From Shewanella cutis (GTDB lineage Bacteria > Pseudomonadota > Gammaproteobacteria > Enterobacterales > Shewanellaceae), in NCBI RefSeq assembly GCF_022410515.1, contig NZ_JACSDI010000001.1:186001-250000 (forward strand): a DNA stretch of 64,000 bases, written 5' to 3'. The notes under the pieces are model-generated. The model worked only from the letters and a program-made list of their open reading frames with translations. It was not told the origin of the DNA and did no database searches. How positions within the stretch are numbered: the first letter of the stretch is position 1; each line of letters starts with the position of its first letter. Below, piece by piece: positions 1-10,000 of this stretch. Position numbers and translations under genes: made by a program.

Positions 1-9
1 ACTCACTAT

Positions 10-56
10 GGGTGGATTTCCACCCAAACCCAAAACCAGTGTGAGCGAGATCTCAC
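10..56 (+). promoter_or_regulatory. Two phased palindromes, likely DctD upstream activator sites
   Basis: Two inverted repeats are visible: GGGTGG-ATTT-CCACCC at 10-25 and GTGAG-CGAGAT-CTCAC at 41-56. Their centres are 31 bp apart, about three helical turns, and they lie roughly 90-125 bp upstream of the sigma-54 promoter at 134-149. That is the usual position for enhancer sites of an NtrC-type activator. Since dctD, encoding such an activator, lies 5 kb downstream, DctD is the natural candidate. The assignment to DctD is inference. Confidence 0.6.
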
Positions 57-133
57 CCACAAAACCCAAAGTGTGACAAAGGTCAAATCAAATACACTTT
101 GTTAACCAAATACTTACAGAGCATGTCATAAGT

Positions 134-149
134 TGGCGTGGTATTTGCC
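134..149 (+). promoter_or_regulatory. Sigma-54 (-24/-12) promoter of dctPQM
   Basis: The sequence TTGGCGTG-GTAT-TTGC matches the sigma-54 consensus TGGCACG-N4-TTGC, with GG at 135-136 and GC at 147-148, twelve bases apart. It lies about 110 bp before the dctP start. A sigma-54 activator gene (dctD) downstream supports the call. Confidence 0.8.
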
Positions 150-258
150 TTTATTAAGACAGACCTCAGGGAAATCAAGGCTGTATTCCTACTCACACTT
201 GGTAACAAACTAACCAAGGCTGAGGACAAATCCTAACAACAGAAAAAGGAACTCAAAA

Positions 259-1278
259 ATGACATTGAATCAGCAGATGGGTATCACACGTCCATTAAAA
301 ACCGTAGCTAAGATGCTGGCACTAGCCTCAGTGTTTGCTGCAAGCTTTAACGTATTTGCTGCCCCCGTTGAAATCAAATTCTCCCATGTGGTTGCAGAAA
401 ATACGCCAAAGGGTCAAATGGCGCTGAAGTTTAAAGAACTCGTTGAGCAACGTTTACCCGGTGAATATACAGTGAGTGTATTCCCTAACTCTCAGTTATT
501 TGGGGATAACAACGAGTTAGCAGCACTTCTTTTAAACGACGTGCAATTTGTCGCACCTTCACTCTCTAAATTTGAGCGTTACACTAAGCGTCTACAGGTT
601 TTCGACTTGCCATTTCTATTCAATGATATGGATGCAGTAAACCGTTTCCAACAAGGTGAAGCTGGTCAAGCACTGCTCAACTCAATGAGCCGTAAAGGGA
701 TTGTGGGTCTAGGCTATTTACATAATGGTATGAAGCAATTCACTGCCAACACTCCACTGAAGCAACCTTCCGATGCTAAAGGTTTAAAATTCCGCGTAAT
801 GGCATCTGACGTATTAGCCGCTCAGTTTGATGCTGTGGGCGCTATCCCAGTGAAGAAACCTTTCTCTGAAGTGTTCACCCTGCTGCAAACCCGCGCAATC
901 GACGGTCAAGAAAACACTTGGTCTAACACCTACTCACAAAAATTCTATGAAGTTCAGAGCCATATTACTGAAAGTAACCACGGCGTGTTGGACTACATGG
1001 TCGTAACCTCTGATGCCTTCTGGAAAAGCTTACCAGCAGACAAACGTAAAGTGATCAAAGAAGCCTTAGATGAATCAATCGCTTTAGGTAATAAAATTGC
1101 TGCTGAAAAAGATAACGAAGACAAGCAATTAATCCTTGATTCTAAACGTTCACAACTGGTGAGCTTAACAGCTGAAGAGCGTCAAAAATGGATTGATGTG
1201 ATGAAACCTGTTTGGGCTAAGTTTGAAGACCAAGTCGGTAAAGATGTGATTGAAGCCGCTGTTGCTGCAAATAAATAA
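259..1278 (+). CDS. dctP: C4-dicarboxylate TRAP transporter, periplasmic binding protein DctP
   Basis: This is the solute receptor of a tripartite TRAP transporter, catching C4-dicarboxylates such as succinate, fumarate or malate in the periplasm for DctQM. The 339-residue protein has an N-terminal signal peptide ending near FAAPVEIKF and the DctP fold (PF03480), including the DLPFLF segment and the conserved arginine region around KFRVMASD. The ATG at 259 is preceded by AAAAAGGA with eight bases of spacing; an internal ATG at residue 7 is a weaker alternative. It heads dctPQM behind a sigma-54 promoter. A hairpin after it probably leaves the receptor more abundant than the membrane parts, which is inference. 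Substrate class rests on family similarity and the adjoining dctBD genes. Confidence 0.93.
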   Translation: MTLNQQMGITRPLKTVAKMLALASVFAASFNVFAAPVEIKFSHVVAENTPKGQMALKFKELVEQRLPGEYTVSVFPNSQLFGDNNELAALLLNDVQFVAPSLSKFERYTKRLQVFDLPFLFNDMDAVNRFQQGEAGQALLNSMSRKGIVGLGYLHNGMKQFTANTPLKQPSDAKGLKFRVMASDVLAAQFDAVGAIPVKKPFSEVFTLLQTRAIDGQENTWSNTYSQKFYEVQSHITESNHGVLDYMVVTSDAFWKSLPADKRKVIKEALDESIALGNKIAAEKDNEDKQLILDSKRSQLVSLTAEERQKWIDVMKPVWAKFEDQVGKDVIEAAVAANK

Positions 1279-1290
1279 TAATGAAATAAG

Positions 1291-1319
1291 CCGCTTAATC
1301 TCATTTCGGGGTTAAGCGG
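1291..1319 (+). promoter_or_regulatory. Intercistronic hairpin between dctP and dctQ
   Basis: CCGCTTAA at 1291-1298 pairs with TTAAGCGG at 1312-1319. No U-run follows, so this is more likely a messenger-stabilising or partial-attenuation hairpin than a full terminator. Similar hairpins in binding-protein operons raise the ratio of receptor to membrane components. Confidence 0.6.
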
Positions 1320-1344
1320 TATTTGAGCGAGGGGGAGTACAGCT

Positions 1345-1992
1345 GTGATATCGCGAATTTTTGGTTATTTTGAAGAAGGGGTGCTTAACCTCTTGATCAC
1401 CTTAATGACACTCTTAGTGTTTACAGAGGTAGTGGCACGATTTTTCTTTAATACCGGTTTTTTATGGATCCAAGAACTGACCTTGACCCTGTGTGGTTGG
1501 TTTGTACTCTTTGGGATGTCCTACGGAGTAAAAGTCGGCGCGCACATCGGTGTTGATGCTTTTGTAAAAAATCTCTCACCAAAGGCTAAAAAGGTCACAT
1601 CCCTAGTGACAGCCTTGATTTGCTTGGCTTATTGCGGGCTTTTCCTGAAAGGTAGCTGGCAATATCTGTCGCAGATGTACCAAATTGGCGTGCCGATGGA
1701 AGATATTCACTTTCCTAAGTTTCTGTTAAACAGCTTAGATCCTGACTTTGCGTGGAACACATTAAAAATTGATGTCGAAGACGGTGCTGTGCCAATTTGG
1801 CTATCCCAAAGCATTCTACTGATTGGTTTTAGCATGTTAACTTGGCGTTTCTTAGAATTGTTTATCGCCATTTTACGCAACCAAGTATCCGGTTTCCAAT
1901 TCGCCGATGAAGCGAAAGAAAGTATGCATTTAATTGATGACGGTGCTCAGCAAGTAAAGCAAGCCCAAACAGACAATAAGGAAGCGAAGTAA
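1345..1992 (+). CDS. dctQ: TRAP transporter small permease DctQ
   Basis: This is the small membrane subunit of the TRAP transporter (PF04290), an inner-membrane protein that partners DctM. The 215-residue protein shows hydrophobic stretches near residues 10-30, 45-62, 85-105 and 150-170, as expected for the four-helix DctQ family, plus a hydrophilic glutamine- and lysine-rich tail. The start is GTG at 1345, supported by a strong GGGGGAG ribosome site seven bases upstream. Its TAA overlaps the dctM start by one base, so the two are translationally coupled. It is somewhat longer than many DctQ proteins because of an extra loop around residues 115-145. Confidence 0.92.
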   Translation: MISRIFGYFEEGVLNLLITLMTLLVFTEVVARFFFNTGFLWIQELTLTLCGWFVLFGMSYGVKVGAHIGVDAFVKNLSPKAKKVTSLVTALICLAYCGLFLKGSWQYLSQMYQIGVPMEDIHFPKFLLNSLDPDFAWNTLKIDVEDGAVPIWLSQSILLIGFSMLTWRFLELFIAILRNQVSGFQFADEAKESMHLIDDGAQQVKQAQTDNKEAK

Positions 1993-3389
1993 TGGCGATT
2001 GCGACCCTCTTTACTGCCCTACTCGTCTGTATGTTTTTAGGCATGCCTATCGCGATTGCGTTAGGTTTCTCTAGCATGCTGACGATTTTATTATTCTCCA
2101 ACGATTCACTTGCCTCTGTGGCATTAAAACTTTATGAGTCATCGTCCGAGCACTATACCCTGCTGGCGATTCCTTTCTTTATTTTGTCCTCAGCCTTCCT
2201 GTCAACGGGTGGAGTGGCAAGGCGGATCATTGATTTTGCAATGGACAGTATCGGCCATATTCGTGGTGGTTTAGCGATGGCTTCAGTAATGGCATGTATG
2301 CTGTTTGCGGCCGTTTCCGGCTCATCGCCAGCCACAGTTGCCGCCATTGGTTCGATTGTCATCGTGGGCATGGTCAAAGCGGGTTATCCCGAAAAATTTG
2401 CCTCTGGCGTGATTACTACCTCTGGCACCTTAGGGATTTTGATCCCACCATCGATAGTGATGTTAGTGTATGCTGCCGCGACCGAAGTCTCCGCAGCCAA
2501 AATGTTTATGGCAGGCTTAATCCCAGGGTTAATGATGGGTTTCCTGCTGATGATAGTCATTTATATCGTCGCACGTTTTAAAAACCTCCCATCACGCCCC
2601 TTTCCTGGCTTCAAACAACTGGGTATTTCCAGTGCTAAAGCCTTAGGCGGTTTGGCGCTGATCTTCATAGTATTAGGGTCAATTTACGGTGGTGTAGCCA
2701 GCCCAACCGAAGCCTCCGCCGTAGCTTGTATGTATGCATACTTTATTGCGGTATTTGGCTATCGTGATATTGGTCCACTGAAAAATGTTGCATGGCGCAA
2801 CCCTAATGAAGCCATACCAAGTGCTATCGTTCGTAACTTAGGTCATATGGTACTTGGGCTGATTAAAACCCCTATCGACAAAGAAATCCGCCATGTGGTG
2901 CGTGATGGTGCCAAGGTCAGCATCATGTTGCTGTTTATTATTGCCAACGCCATGTTGTTTGCACATGTGCTCACCACTGAACGTATTCCGCATATTATTG
3001 CCGAGTATATTGTGGGCATGGGCCTACCAGCTTGGGGCTTCTTAATTATTGTTAACTTGCTGCTGTTAGCCGCGGGTAACTTTATGGAGCCATCGGCTAT
3101 CGTGTTGATTATGGCGCCAATTCTATTCCCAATTGCCACCCAACTTGGTATTGACCCTATTCACTTAGGTATCATTATGGTGGTCAACATGGAGATTGGT
3201 ATGCTGACGCCGCCGGTGGGGCTTAACCTCTTTGTAACGGCGGGGATCACTGGCCGCAGCATTGGCTGGGTAATTCAATCTGTACTACCTTGGTTAGTAT
3301 TGATGTTGGCCTTCTTGGTACTTATCACCTATGTGCCACAAATCTCCCTGTTCTTGCCAGAATTACTGGACAAGCTCAACGGATATTAA
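1992..3389 (+). CDS. dctM: TRAP transporter large permease DctM
   Basis: This is the transport-catalysing subunit (PF06808), expected to couple sodium entry to dicarboxylate uptake across the inner membrane. The 465-residue protein is almost entirely hydrophobic with about a dozen membrane segments. It contains the characteristic GSSPATVAAIG and TSGTLGILIPPS segments in the first half and MEIGMLTPPVGLN near residue 405. A hydrophilic insertion occurs around residues 255-300, where some DctM proteins are interrupted by a loop. The start overlaps the dctQ stop as TAATG. A rho-independent terminator follows, ending the dctPQM unit. Confidence 0.94.
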   Translation: MAIATLFTALLVCMFLGMPIAIALGFSSMLTILLFSNDSLASVALKLYESSSEHYTLLAIPFFILSSAFLSTGGVARRIIDFAMDSIGHIRGGLAMASVMACMLFAAVSGSSPATVAAIGSIVIVGMVKAGYPEKFASGVITTSGTLGILIPPSIVMLVYAAATEVSAAKMFMAGLIPGLMMGFLLMIVIYIVARFKNLPSRPFPGFKQLGISSAKALGGLALIFIVLGSIYGGVASPTEASAVACMYAYFIAVFGYRDIGPLKNVAWRNPNEAIPSAIVRNLGHMVLGLIKTPIDKEIRHVVRDGAKVSIMLLFIIANAMLFAHVLTTERIPHIIAEYIVGMGLPAWGFLIIVNLLLLAAGNFMEPSAIVLIMAPILFPIATQLGIDPIHLGIIMVVNMEIGMLTPPVGLNLFVTAGITGRSIGWVIQSVLPWLVLMLAFLVLITYVPQISLFLPELLDKLNGY

Positions 3390-3431
3390 TCTTCAGGAAT
3401 AAAGATTATTCCTTGATTCTAGATAGTTTTT

Positions 3432-3460
3432 AAGCGAGCCTACTCAGGCTCGCTTTGTTT
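3432..3460 (+). terminator. Rho-independent terminator of dctPQM
   Basis: AAGCGAGCC at 3432-3440 and GGCTCGCTT at 3447-3455 form a nine-base-pair stem with a TACTCA loop, followed by TGTTTT. Confidence 0.85.
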
Positions 3461-3488
3461 TATTCCGTGTGGATCAGGATCGCCTGCT

Positions 3489-5300
3489 ATGTTGCCCATG
3501 ACGCCAAAAGCCAAACAACGTCTGTTTATGACCATAGTGCTACTTGCAGGTTTATTTGCCATCTTAAAATTAACTTACTGGGTGCATTTTTATCAGGGCA
3601 AAATAGACATCCAACAACAGTCAGAGAAACAACTCAAAGAACTAGTGAGCTTTCTAGATGGCGCTCTATCGCGGTATGAGAGTATTCCCCATGTGCTCTC
3701 TACCAACCCTATGCTTGCCAATGTACTCAACGACCAGCAAAATCTGCAAAAGGTACAAGAGCTCAACCTCTATTTAGAAGAAATTCAACATGTCACCGAG
3801 GCTTCTGATATATACCTAATTGATGCGCTAGGAATTGCGATTGCAGCTAGCAACTGGCAACAGCCTTTTTCATTTATCGGCAAAGACTACTCTTTTAGAC
3901 CCTATTACACCGATGCCATTTCAGGCAATTTAGGTCGCTACTATGCGGTGGGCACCAGCTCGGATAAACGCGGCTTTTACTTTTCGTATCCTATTTATCA
4001 GCAAGGTGGAAAAGGCATTCTGGGCGCCATTATTGTGAAAGTGGATATCGCCGATATTGAGCAGCAAAGCACCAGTATAGCGATGGCAGGCCAATATCAA
4101 TTCTTAATCAGCGATCCCGATGATATCGTGTTTATTTCCAGTGTTGATGAATGGCGTTTAACCTCACTGACGCCACTCACGCAAACTAAACAATATGCCT
4201 TAAATGCCTCGAAACGTTACGCAGAACGCCCCATTAGTGAATTGCTAATAAAACCACAATATCAAGATGACAGTACCAGTAACGGTCATATCTATCACAT
4301 CCGCGAAGGCAACAGTCAGGCGCAATATATGGATACCCATCATTTGATGACCAAAGCCGGTTGGCGGGTGCATATTCTTGCACCTCTGAAACCGCTTCAC
4401 GAGTCAATGCCAGCCCTCATGCTGTTATCGGCCTCTATCTACTTGCTGCTAGCCTTAGGTTTGCTCTTTAGCAGTGAGCGGCGCCGTAACTTGCAGCGCA
4501 TGCAATTAGCCCAAAGTTTGCTGGAGCAACGAGTTGAGGAAAGAACTTACGATCTGCAGCAAGCCAATGACCGCCTAAAAGACACCCAAGATGAACTGAT
4601 CCAAGCTGCCAAATTAACCGTCATCGGGAGTTTATCCGCCAGCATCAACCACGAGCTTAACCAGCCCTTGGCGGCCCTTCGCAGCTACGCGCAAAATACC
4701 CAAACTTTCCTTGCCCGCAATATGCAAGACAAGGCATTGGATAACTTGAAGATTATTATCGAGCTAACCGACCGCTTAGCCGATATTGTTGGCCAATTTA
4801 AAAGCTTTACCCGTAAGAGCCAAGGCACGGATAGTGCGACCGATCTTAAGGGCTGCATCAAGCAAGCACTGACCATAGTCCAACCCGAAATCGACAAACA
4901 AGGGGTTGAGCTCGATGTGCTTTTGCCCGAAGGACAATATCAGGTCTGGGGCGACAAGGTGCGATTACAGCAAGTGTTTGTCAATATTATGAGCAATGCG
5001 ATTGTCGCCATGCAGCAATCGGTAATACGCAAACTGAGTATTAGGGTAAACTGCCAAGATAAGTTCTGTATCAGTATTCAGGACTCCGGCCCTGGAGTAC
5101 GCGAAAGCCAAATGGAGAAAATTTTCGAGCCCTATTTCACCACCAGCGAGCGCACTGGCCTAGGCCTAGGTTTATCCATCTCCCAACGCATTATCGAGTC
5201 GATGCAGGGGCAGATTAACGTCGCCAATGCAGAAGACGGTGGCGCCATTTTCCAGATTATTTTACCGATTTATTTAGCCGAGGAACGCCAGTCATTATGA
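3489..5300 (+). CDS. dctB: C4-dicarboxylate sensor histidine kinase DctB
   Basis: This is an inner-membrane sensor kinase that detects periplasmic dicarboxylates and phosphorylates DctD. The 603-residue protein has a transmembrane segment near residues 11-30, a periplasmic double-Cache sensor region to about 300 (including the FRPYY signature), a second membrane helix near 308-328, a coiled-coil linker, and a histidine kinase core. The phosphoacceptor is His388 in NHELNQPLAALR. N-box (MSNAIVAM), G1 (DSGPGV) and G2 (GLGLGLS) motifs are present. The ATG at 3489 has AGGAT eight bases upstream; ATG at 3498 is an alternative. Its stop overlaps the dctD start by four bases (ATGA). Confidence 0.92.
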   Translation: MLPMTPKAKQRLFMTIVLLAGLFAILKLTYWVHFYQGKIDIQQQSEKQLKELVSFLDGALSRYESIPHVLSTNPMLANVLNDQQNLQKVQELNLYLEEIQHVTEASDIYLIDALGIAIAASNWQQPFSFIGKDYSFRPYYTDAISGNLGRYYAVGTSSDKRGFYFSYPIYQQGGKGILGAIIVKVDIADIEQQSTSIAMAGQYQFLISDPDDIVFISSVDEWRLTSLTPLTQTKQYALNASKRYAERPISELLIKPQYQDDSTSNGHIYHIREGNSQAQYMDTHHLMTKAGWRVHILAPLKPLHESMPALMLLSASIYLLLALGLLFSSERRRNLQRMQLAQSLLEQRVEERTYDLQQANDRLKDTQDELIQAAKLTVIGSLSASINHELNQPLAALRSYAQNTQTFLARNMQDKALDNLKIIIELTDRLADIVGQFKSFTRKSQGTDSATDLKGCIKQALTIVQPEIDKQGVELDVLLPEGQYQVWGDKVRLQQVFVNIMSNAIVAMQQSVIRKLSIRVNCQDKFCISIQDSGPGVRESQMEKIFEPYFTTSERTGLGLGLSISQRIIESMQGQINVANAEDGGAIFQIILPIYLAEERQSL

Positions 5301-6676
5301 GTGTGCCCAATTCAATTCAAGACTATAGCGTACTCATCATCGACGATGAGCCCCATATTGGCACAGTACTAGTGCAACTTTTTGAACTCGAAGGTATAAA
5401 AGCCTTCGCAACCACAGATCCCAAAGGCATTGCCAAACTACTCGACAGAGACTGGGCTGGGGTGGTGATTTCTGATGTCAATATGCCGCAACTTGATGGC
5501 ATCAGTCTGATGCAGCAAATCCGCCAGCAAGATGCCGATTTGCCCGTGGTACTCCTTACCGGCTTTGGCGATATCGCCATGGCAGTCAATGCCTTAAAGC
5601 AAGGCGCCTACGATTTTCTCGAAAAACCCTTTAACAACGAACATATGTTAGATGTGGTAAAACGCGCCCTAGATAAACGCAGCCTAACTCTTGAAAATCG
5701 TAAATTAAAGAAAGAGTTAGAAAGCCATAATGTGCCAGGGCCGCGGATATTAGGCCACAGTGTGGGCATTTTGCGTATGCGCCATATTATCGACCAAGTG
5801 ATCGACACCCCTGCCGATGTGTTAATTGAAGGCGAAACTGGCACAGGTAAAGAATTAGTCGCCCGCTACTTACACGACCACAGCAATCGCAACCAAGCCA
5901 ACTTTGTCGCCATTAACTGCGGCGCCATTCCTGAAAACTTGATTGAGAGCGAGTTATTTGGCGCCGAAGCCGGCGCGTTTACTGGCGTCGATAAACTGCG
6001 TATCGGTAAGTTTGAATATGCCAATGGCGGCACCCTATTTTTAGATGAAATTGAAAGTACGCCGCTGTCGTTACAGGTTAAATTACTGCGAGTATTGGAA
6101 GATCGTAAAGTCGAGCGCCTAGGCTCCAATAAAAGTATTCACTTGGATATTCGAGTGATCGCCGCCACTAAGGTAGATTTAAAGTCCCTGTGTGATACCG
6201 GACAATTTCGTCAAGACCTGCTCTATCGCTTAAATTTGGTCACAGTGCCGATCCCACCACTTCGGGATCGCCGCGAAGATATTCCCTTGTTGTTCTTACA
6301 TTTTGCCCGTATGGCCTCGGCGCGTTATCACAAGGCGTTAATTGCCCTTAATGCCGAACAGAATGCCATTCTCACCTCCCATGATTGGCCTGGCAATGTG
6401 CGCGAACTTAGAAACCTTGCCGAGCGTTATGTGTTACTCGGCGGCGAAGCCGCTTTTGCGGGCACCTTAGGCAATGCGCCCAGTTTGCATACCAGTATGT
6501 CCTTGCTACAACGGGTCGAGTTTTTTGAGCGAGTACTGATTGAAGAGGCGCTCAGCCATAATAAGGGCAGCATTAAGCTGACCATGGAACAACTCGAACT
6601 GCCCCGTAAAACCTTGTACGACAAGATGCGTAAATACGATTTAGACCGCAAGCAATATATTAACGCCGACGAATAG
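5297..6676 (+). CDS. dctD: Sigma-54-dependent response regulator DctD
   Basis: This is an NtrC-family activator that, once phosphorylated by DctB, drives open-complex formation at sigma-54 promoters. The 459-residue protein has a receiver domain with the phosphoacceptor at Asp60 (ISDVNMP), an AAA+ ATPase with Walker A GETGTGKE, the GAFTG loop that contacts sigma-54, Walker B GGTLFLDE, and a C-terminal Fis-type helix-turn-helix (LPRKTLYDKMRKY). It is co-transcribed with dctB through an ATGA overlap. The sigma-54 promoter and paired palindromes upstream of dctP are its obvious target, by inference. Confidence 0.93.
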   Translation: MSVPNSIQDYSVLIIDDEPHIGTVLVQLFELEGIKAFATTDPKGIAKLLDRDWAGVVISDVNMPQLDGISLMQQIRQQDADLPVVLLTGFGDIAMAVNALKQGAYDFLEKPFNNEHMLDVVKRALDKRSLTLENRKLKKELESHNVPGPRILGHSVGILRMRHIIDQVIDTPADVLIEGETGTGKELVARYLHDHSNRNQANFVAINCGAIPENLIESELFGAEAGAFTGVDKLRIGKFEYANGGTLFLDEIESTPLSLQVKLLRVLEDRKVERLGSNKSIHLDIRVIAATKVDLKSLCDTGQFRQDLLYRLNLVTVPIPPLRDRREDIPLLFLHFARMASARYHKALIALNAEQNAILTSHDWPGNVRELRNLAERYVLLGGEAAFAGTLGNAPSLHTSMSLLQRVEFFERVLIEEALSHNKGSIKLTMEQLELPRKTLYDKMRKYDLDRKQYINADE

Positions 6677-6694
6677 CCGCCTTTATCTCAAATA

Positions 6695-6732
6695 AAAACC
6701 CCGCAATCGTGTTCACGGTTGCGGGGTTTTGT
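6695..6732 (+). terminator. Rho-independent terminator of dctBD
   Basis: AAAACCCCGCAA at 6695-6706 pairs with TTGCGGGGTTTT at 6719-6730. The flanking A and T runs allow it to act on either strand. Confidence 0.85.
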
Positions 6733-6753
6733 GTATCCCAGAAACGCTAACTT

Positions 6754-7018
6754 ATACCAATCGTATTAAATATCTGTTCATTCAGCGGGAGTTAAACGGG
6801 CTTTAGACAAGGCGAAGGCTCGAAGGCATAGTGGCGCTCTGTCGAAAGCCTTAAACGCAGTATAAAGCCCGTTCAATCCCGCCCTTCGGGAGCCTCACAG
6901 GTATCTCACTCCCGTGTTACATTGACTTAAAAGGGAATCACCATTTCTTCGTCAATGCGCCTTGGATTGAGATGCCAGTGAGGCTCTGAACTGATTAGAT
7001 ATTTAATGTGATTGGTAT
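6754..7018. mobile_element. MITE-like element abutting the PBP stop codon
   Basis: A roughly 265-bp non-coding element begins ATACCAATC (6754-6762) and ends GATTGGTAT (7010-7018). The inverted similarity continues inward through TTAAATATCT at the left and AGATATTTAA at the right. Inside are a second pair of inverted arms, AACGGGCTTTA at 6795-6805 and TAAAGCCCGTT at 6863-6873, and the pair GCGGGAG/CTCCCG. No open reading frame is evident. The right end coincides with the TAA stop codon of the minus-strand penicillin-binding protein gene. The family name is not known to me. Confidence 0.65.
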
Positions 7019-10000
7019 TACTCTTCCAGCACGCACATGCCTTTTGAGGATTTCACATAGGGCGCAAGGATCGGCATCATGCCCTTCATCACTTGCAGTG
7101 GTAGTGCCGAGGTAAAACTAAAATCATCCGACTTACTGCCCGGCACAAAAGCGGTTAGCGTGCCAAAGTAGTTATCGCCCAAGTAGAACACAAAGGTCGC
7201 AGTGCGGTTCATCGCCGTGGTAGCCACTTTGCGGCCCTGCTGCATTTGCGTCACAATGCGGTTATCGCCTGTACCGGTTTTACCACCAATGGCGAGCATG
7301 GCACCATTATCATTGGTAAAGATCCCCTTTAGACGTCTTGCAGTACCGTTTTGAACAACGTTACCAAGAGCCGCCTTTAAGGCCTGTGCCACTTCATGGC
7401 GCATCACCCGCTCTCCTTGGGTATTTTGGTTTTCAAGCCGCACTTCATAGGGGGTATTTTCAGCAAAGTGCAGTTGATTAATCCGCACTGTAGGCAAACG
7501 ATAACCATCGTTTTGGATAATTCCCATCAACTCTGCAAGAGCGGCAGGCCTGTCGCCCGAGCTACCGAGCGCCGAACCTAAAGAAGGCACCATAGATTCA
7601 AAGGGATAACCTAAACGCGCCCAACGTTGATGAATATCGAGGAAGGCCTCAACCTCTAGCATCACTTGTACTCGCACATCCCGCGCGTTTTTATGCCGCG
7701 TTCTAAACAGCCAGCGATACACTTCTTGACGCTCATCTTTACTCGCCTCTTTCATATCGTTGAGGTTCGCTTCAGGATGTTGGTTCAAGTAATCGAGCAC
7801 CCACAGCTCAAGCGGATGCACCCGCGCAATATAACCTTGATCTGGGAGGTTATATTTCTCTGGGCCGTACTTGTTGTAAAGATCTTTGATGCGCTTATCT
7901 GTGTAGTTATTTTGCGGTAGACGCTGCTGTAAAAAGGCCTTAAAGGCGGCGATTGACTCATTGGGTTGCAAATAACGATAAGCCGCAGTGAGTTGTTGCT
8001 CCGCCTGAGTTTGACCATCAAAAAATAGCTCTAAACGTTCATTGGGCGCCACTTTCTTGTATTTACGGTAAAACTTAGTCACGAAGGTATTGCCCTCGCG
8101 GTCGGCGAAGACTCGCAAATACTCTTCGCGGCGTGGATCTTTATCATTGCGTAGCAAACGCGCCATATTGCCTTCGTTTTGCATACTGCTGCTGTAGTTG
8201 ACGATATCACGCATCAAACGTACAAAAGGTAAGTTAATCGAGTCCTGCAGCGCTTGGTACATGGTTGGTACTTTAAGATCTTCTGTTTTCTTAAAGTTAT
8301 TAAACACATGCAAACCACCGCCAGTAAAGAACTGCTCATTAGGCGAGGCGGAATATTCCCGCTGCAGCGCGGCGTCGAGCATACGATCAAGGCGTCTATC
8401 GGGATTAACAATCAAATAGTCAATCGCCCAGCGCGTCAAATGATCGCGAGGTTCAATCACTATCGATTCCAACTCAATGCCGTGCTTTTTGGAATACTTG
8501 TCGTGGATTTCGGCAATGATCTCAAGATAAGTCGCGAGCACTCTGAGTTTTGCCGTAGAGCCAAGCTCTAACTTACTGCCTTCGTTAATATCAAAAGGTT
8601 GGTCAGTACTATCGGTTTGTACCCGCACGCGGTTAGCCGTCTCGGTTTTTTCGTACAGCGTAAAACTGTAGAGCACATTTTGCAGCTGACTTGGCTCGAG
8701 TAAACGCTCACCTAAGAGTCCAACTTTTTCAGCCATTGAAGCCTGCCCAAGGCTACGTAAGTAGTTACTCACCTGCTGCTGTAATTCACTGTGTAGGCTG
8801 CTATTCACGGTCAAATCGAGGCGGTCTAAATCATATAACCCCACATTTAACATGCCCGCAGTACGAATACGGATCGTATTAACGCCCTTATCCGCACCCG
8901 ATTGGGTATTACGCTGGGGTTTAGCGACTTTAAACTGTAATTTTTGCCCTAGAGCGGCATCCCTGAGCTTACGGTCAATCAGATAATATTGGCCGAGTAA
9001 ACGGATATGGCTATCGACCAGCGTTTCTAAATCATCATGTCCCTGTAATAGGTAATAAGAAGGTCGACGTTGGGCAATCATCAGTGCCACCACTTGACGG
9101 AACACTTGACCACGTTTAGCTGCATTGGCTTTTATTTGGGGGGAAGATAGCAACTGATTTGCCGTATCGAAATCCGTGCCAAACCAAGCCCATAGGCCAT
9201 CACCTATGCCATGCACTTCACCGTGATTAGGTGCAGAGGATAACGGCACCGTATTTAAATAATCTTGAATAATACGTTTGCGTGCAGGTTCGGTGATTTC
9301 TCCCTGCTGATACACCCGCACGGTGGCCGAACCAATTTGCAGTAATTTATCTTTGATACTTAAGGTTAATCCTTGGGAAGAATGGCGGAACTTTTCAATT
9401 TGCGTCGCCAAGGTACTGCCACCCGCAGTAGAGACATTCATCCCAATCATTTCAGCGATTTGGCTCATCCCAGCCACAACAAAACGTGGCCAGTCAATCA
9501 CCGGATTGAGTTTGGGTTCTGTGGTCCACAACTCGCGGTTTTCAATAAACAGCAAAGTATTGACGATTTCATTGGGAATTTTATCGTCATCCTGATAGAC
9601 ACGTTTTGGATACGTGAACTCGTAGAGGTCGGTATTACGGCAGTCGAGTAAGGTCAAACCGGATTGGGCTTTCTCATGATATGGCGGAAAGAAGCCCATT
9701 TGCGCATATTCCTGCAGCGCTGGCGAAAACGCCACCTGCTGAGTCACTTGGAAATTACGCTGCAGTAACCTATCGATATATTGTGGCAGCTTACTATAGC
9801 CGTGGCGCTCATCGAACGGGCCATAACTTGGATAGATAACCGACTGAGTTGGCTCGTTTTTCAGCTTATAGGTCAGTGTCTTAGCGTATTGATGAATATA
9901 CTTAGATTGGTAATAAGAAGTTTTGATCTCCTGCCCAATCAAAATCGCTAAACAAAAAACAAGAATAAATAACAAAAACCAAGCGCGCCCTTTAGATCTA

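Noticed and set aside
8198..9651. Several plus-strand open frames inside the penicillin-binding protein gene
   Set aside because: They are antisense shadows without ribosome sites or recognisable domains; the minus-strand gene has all catalytic motifs.
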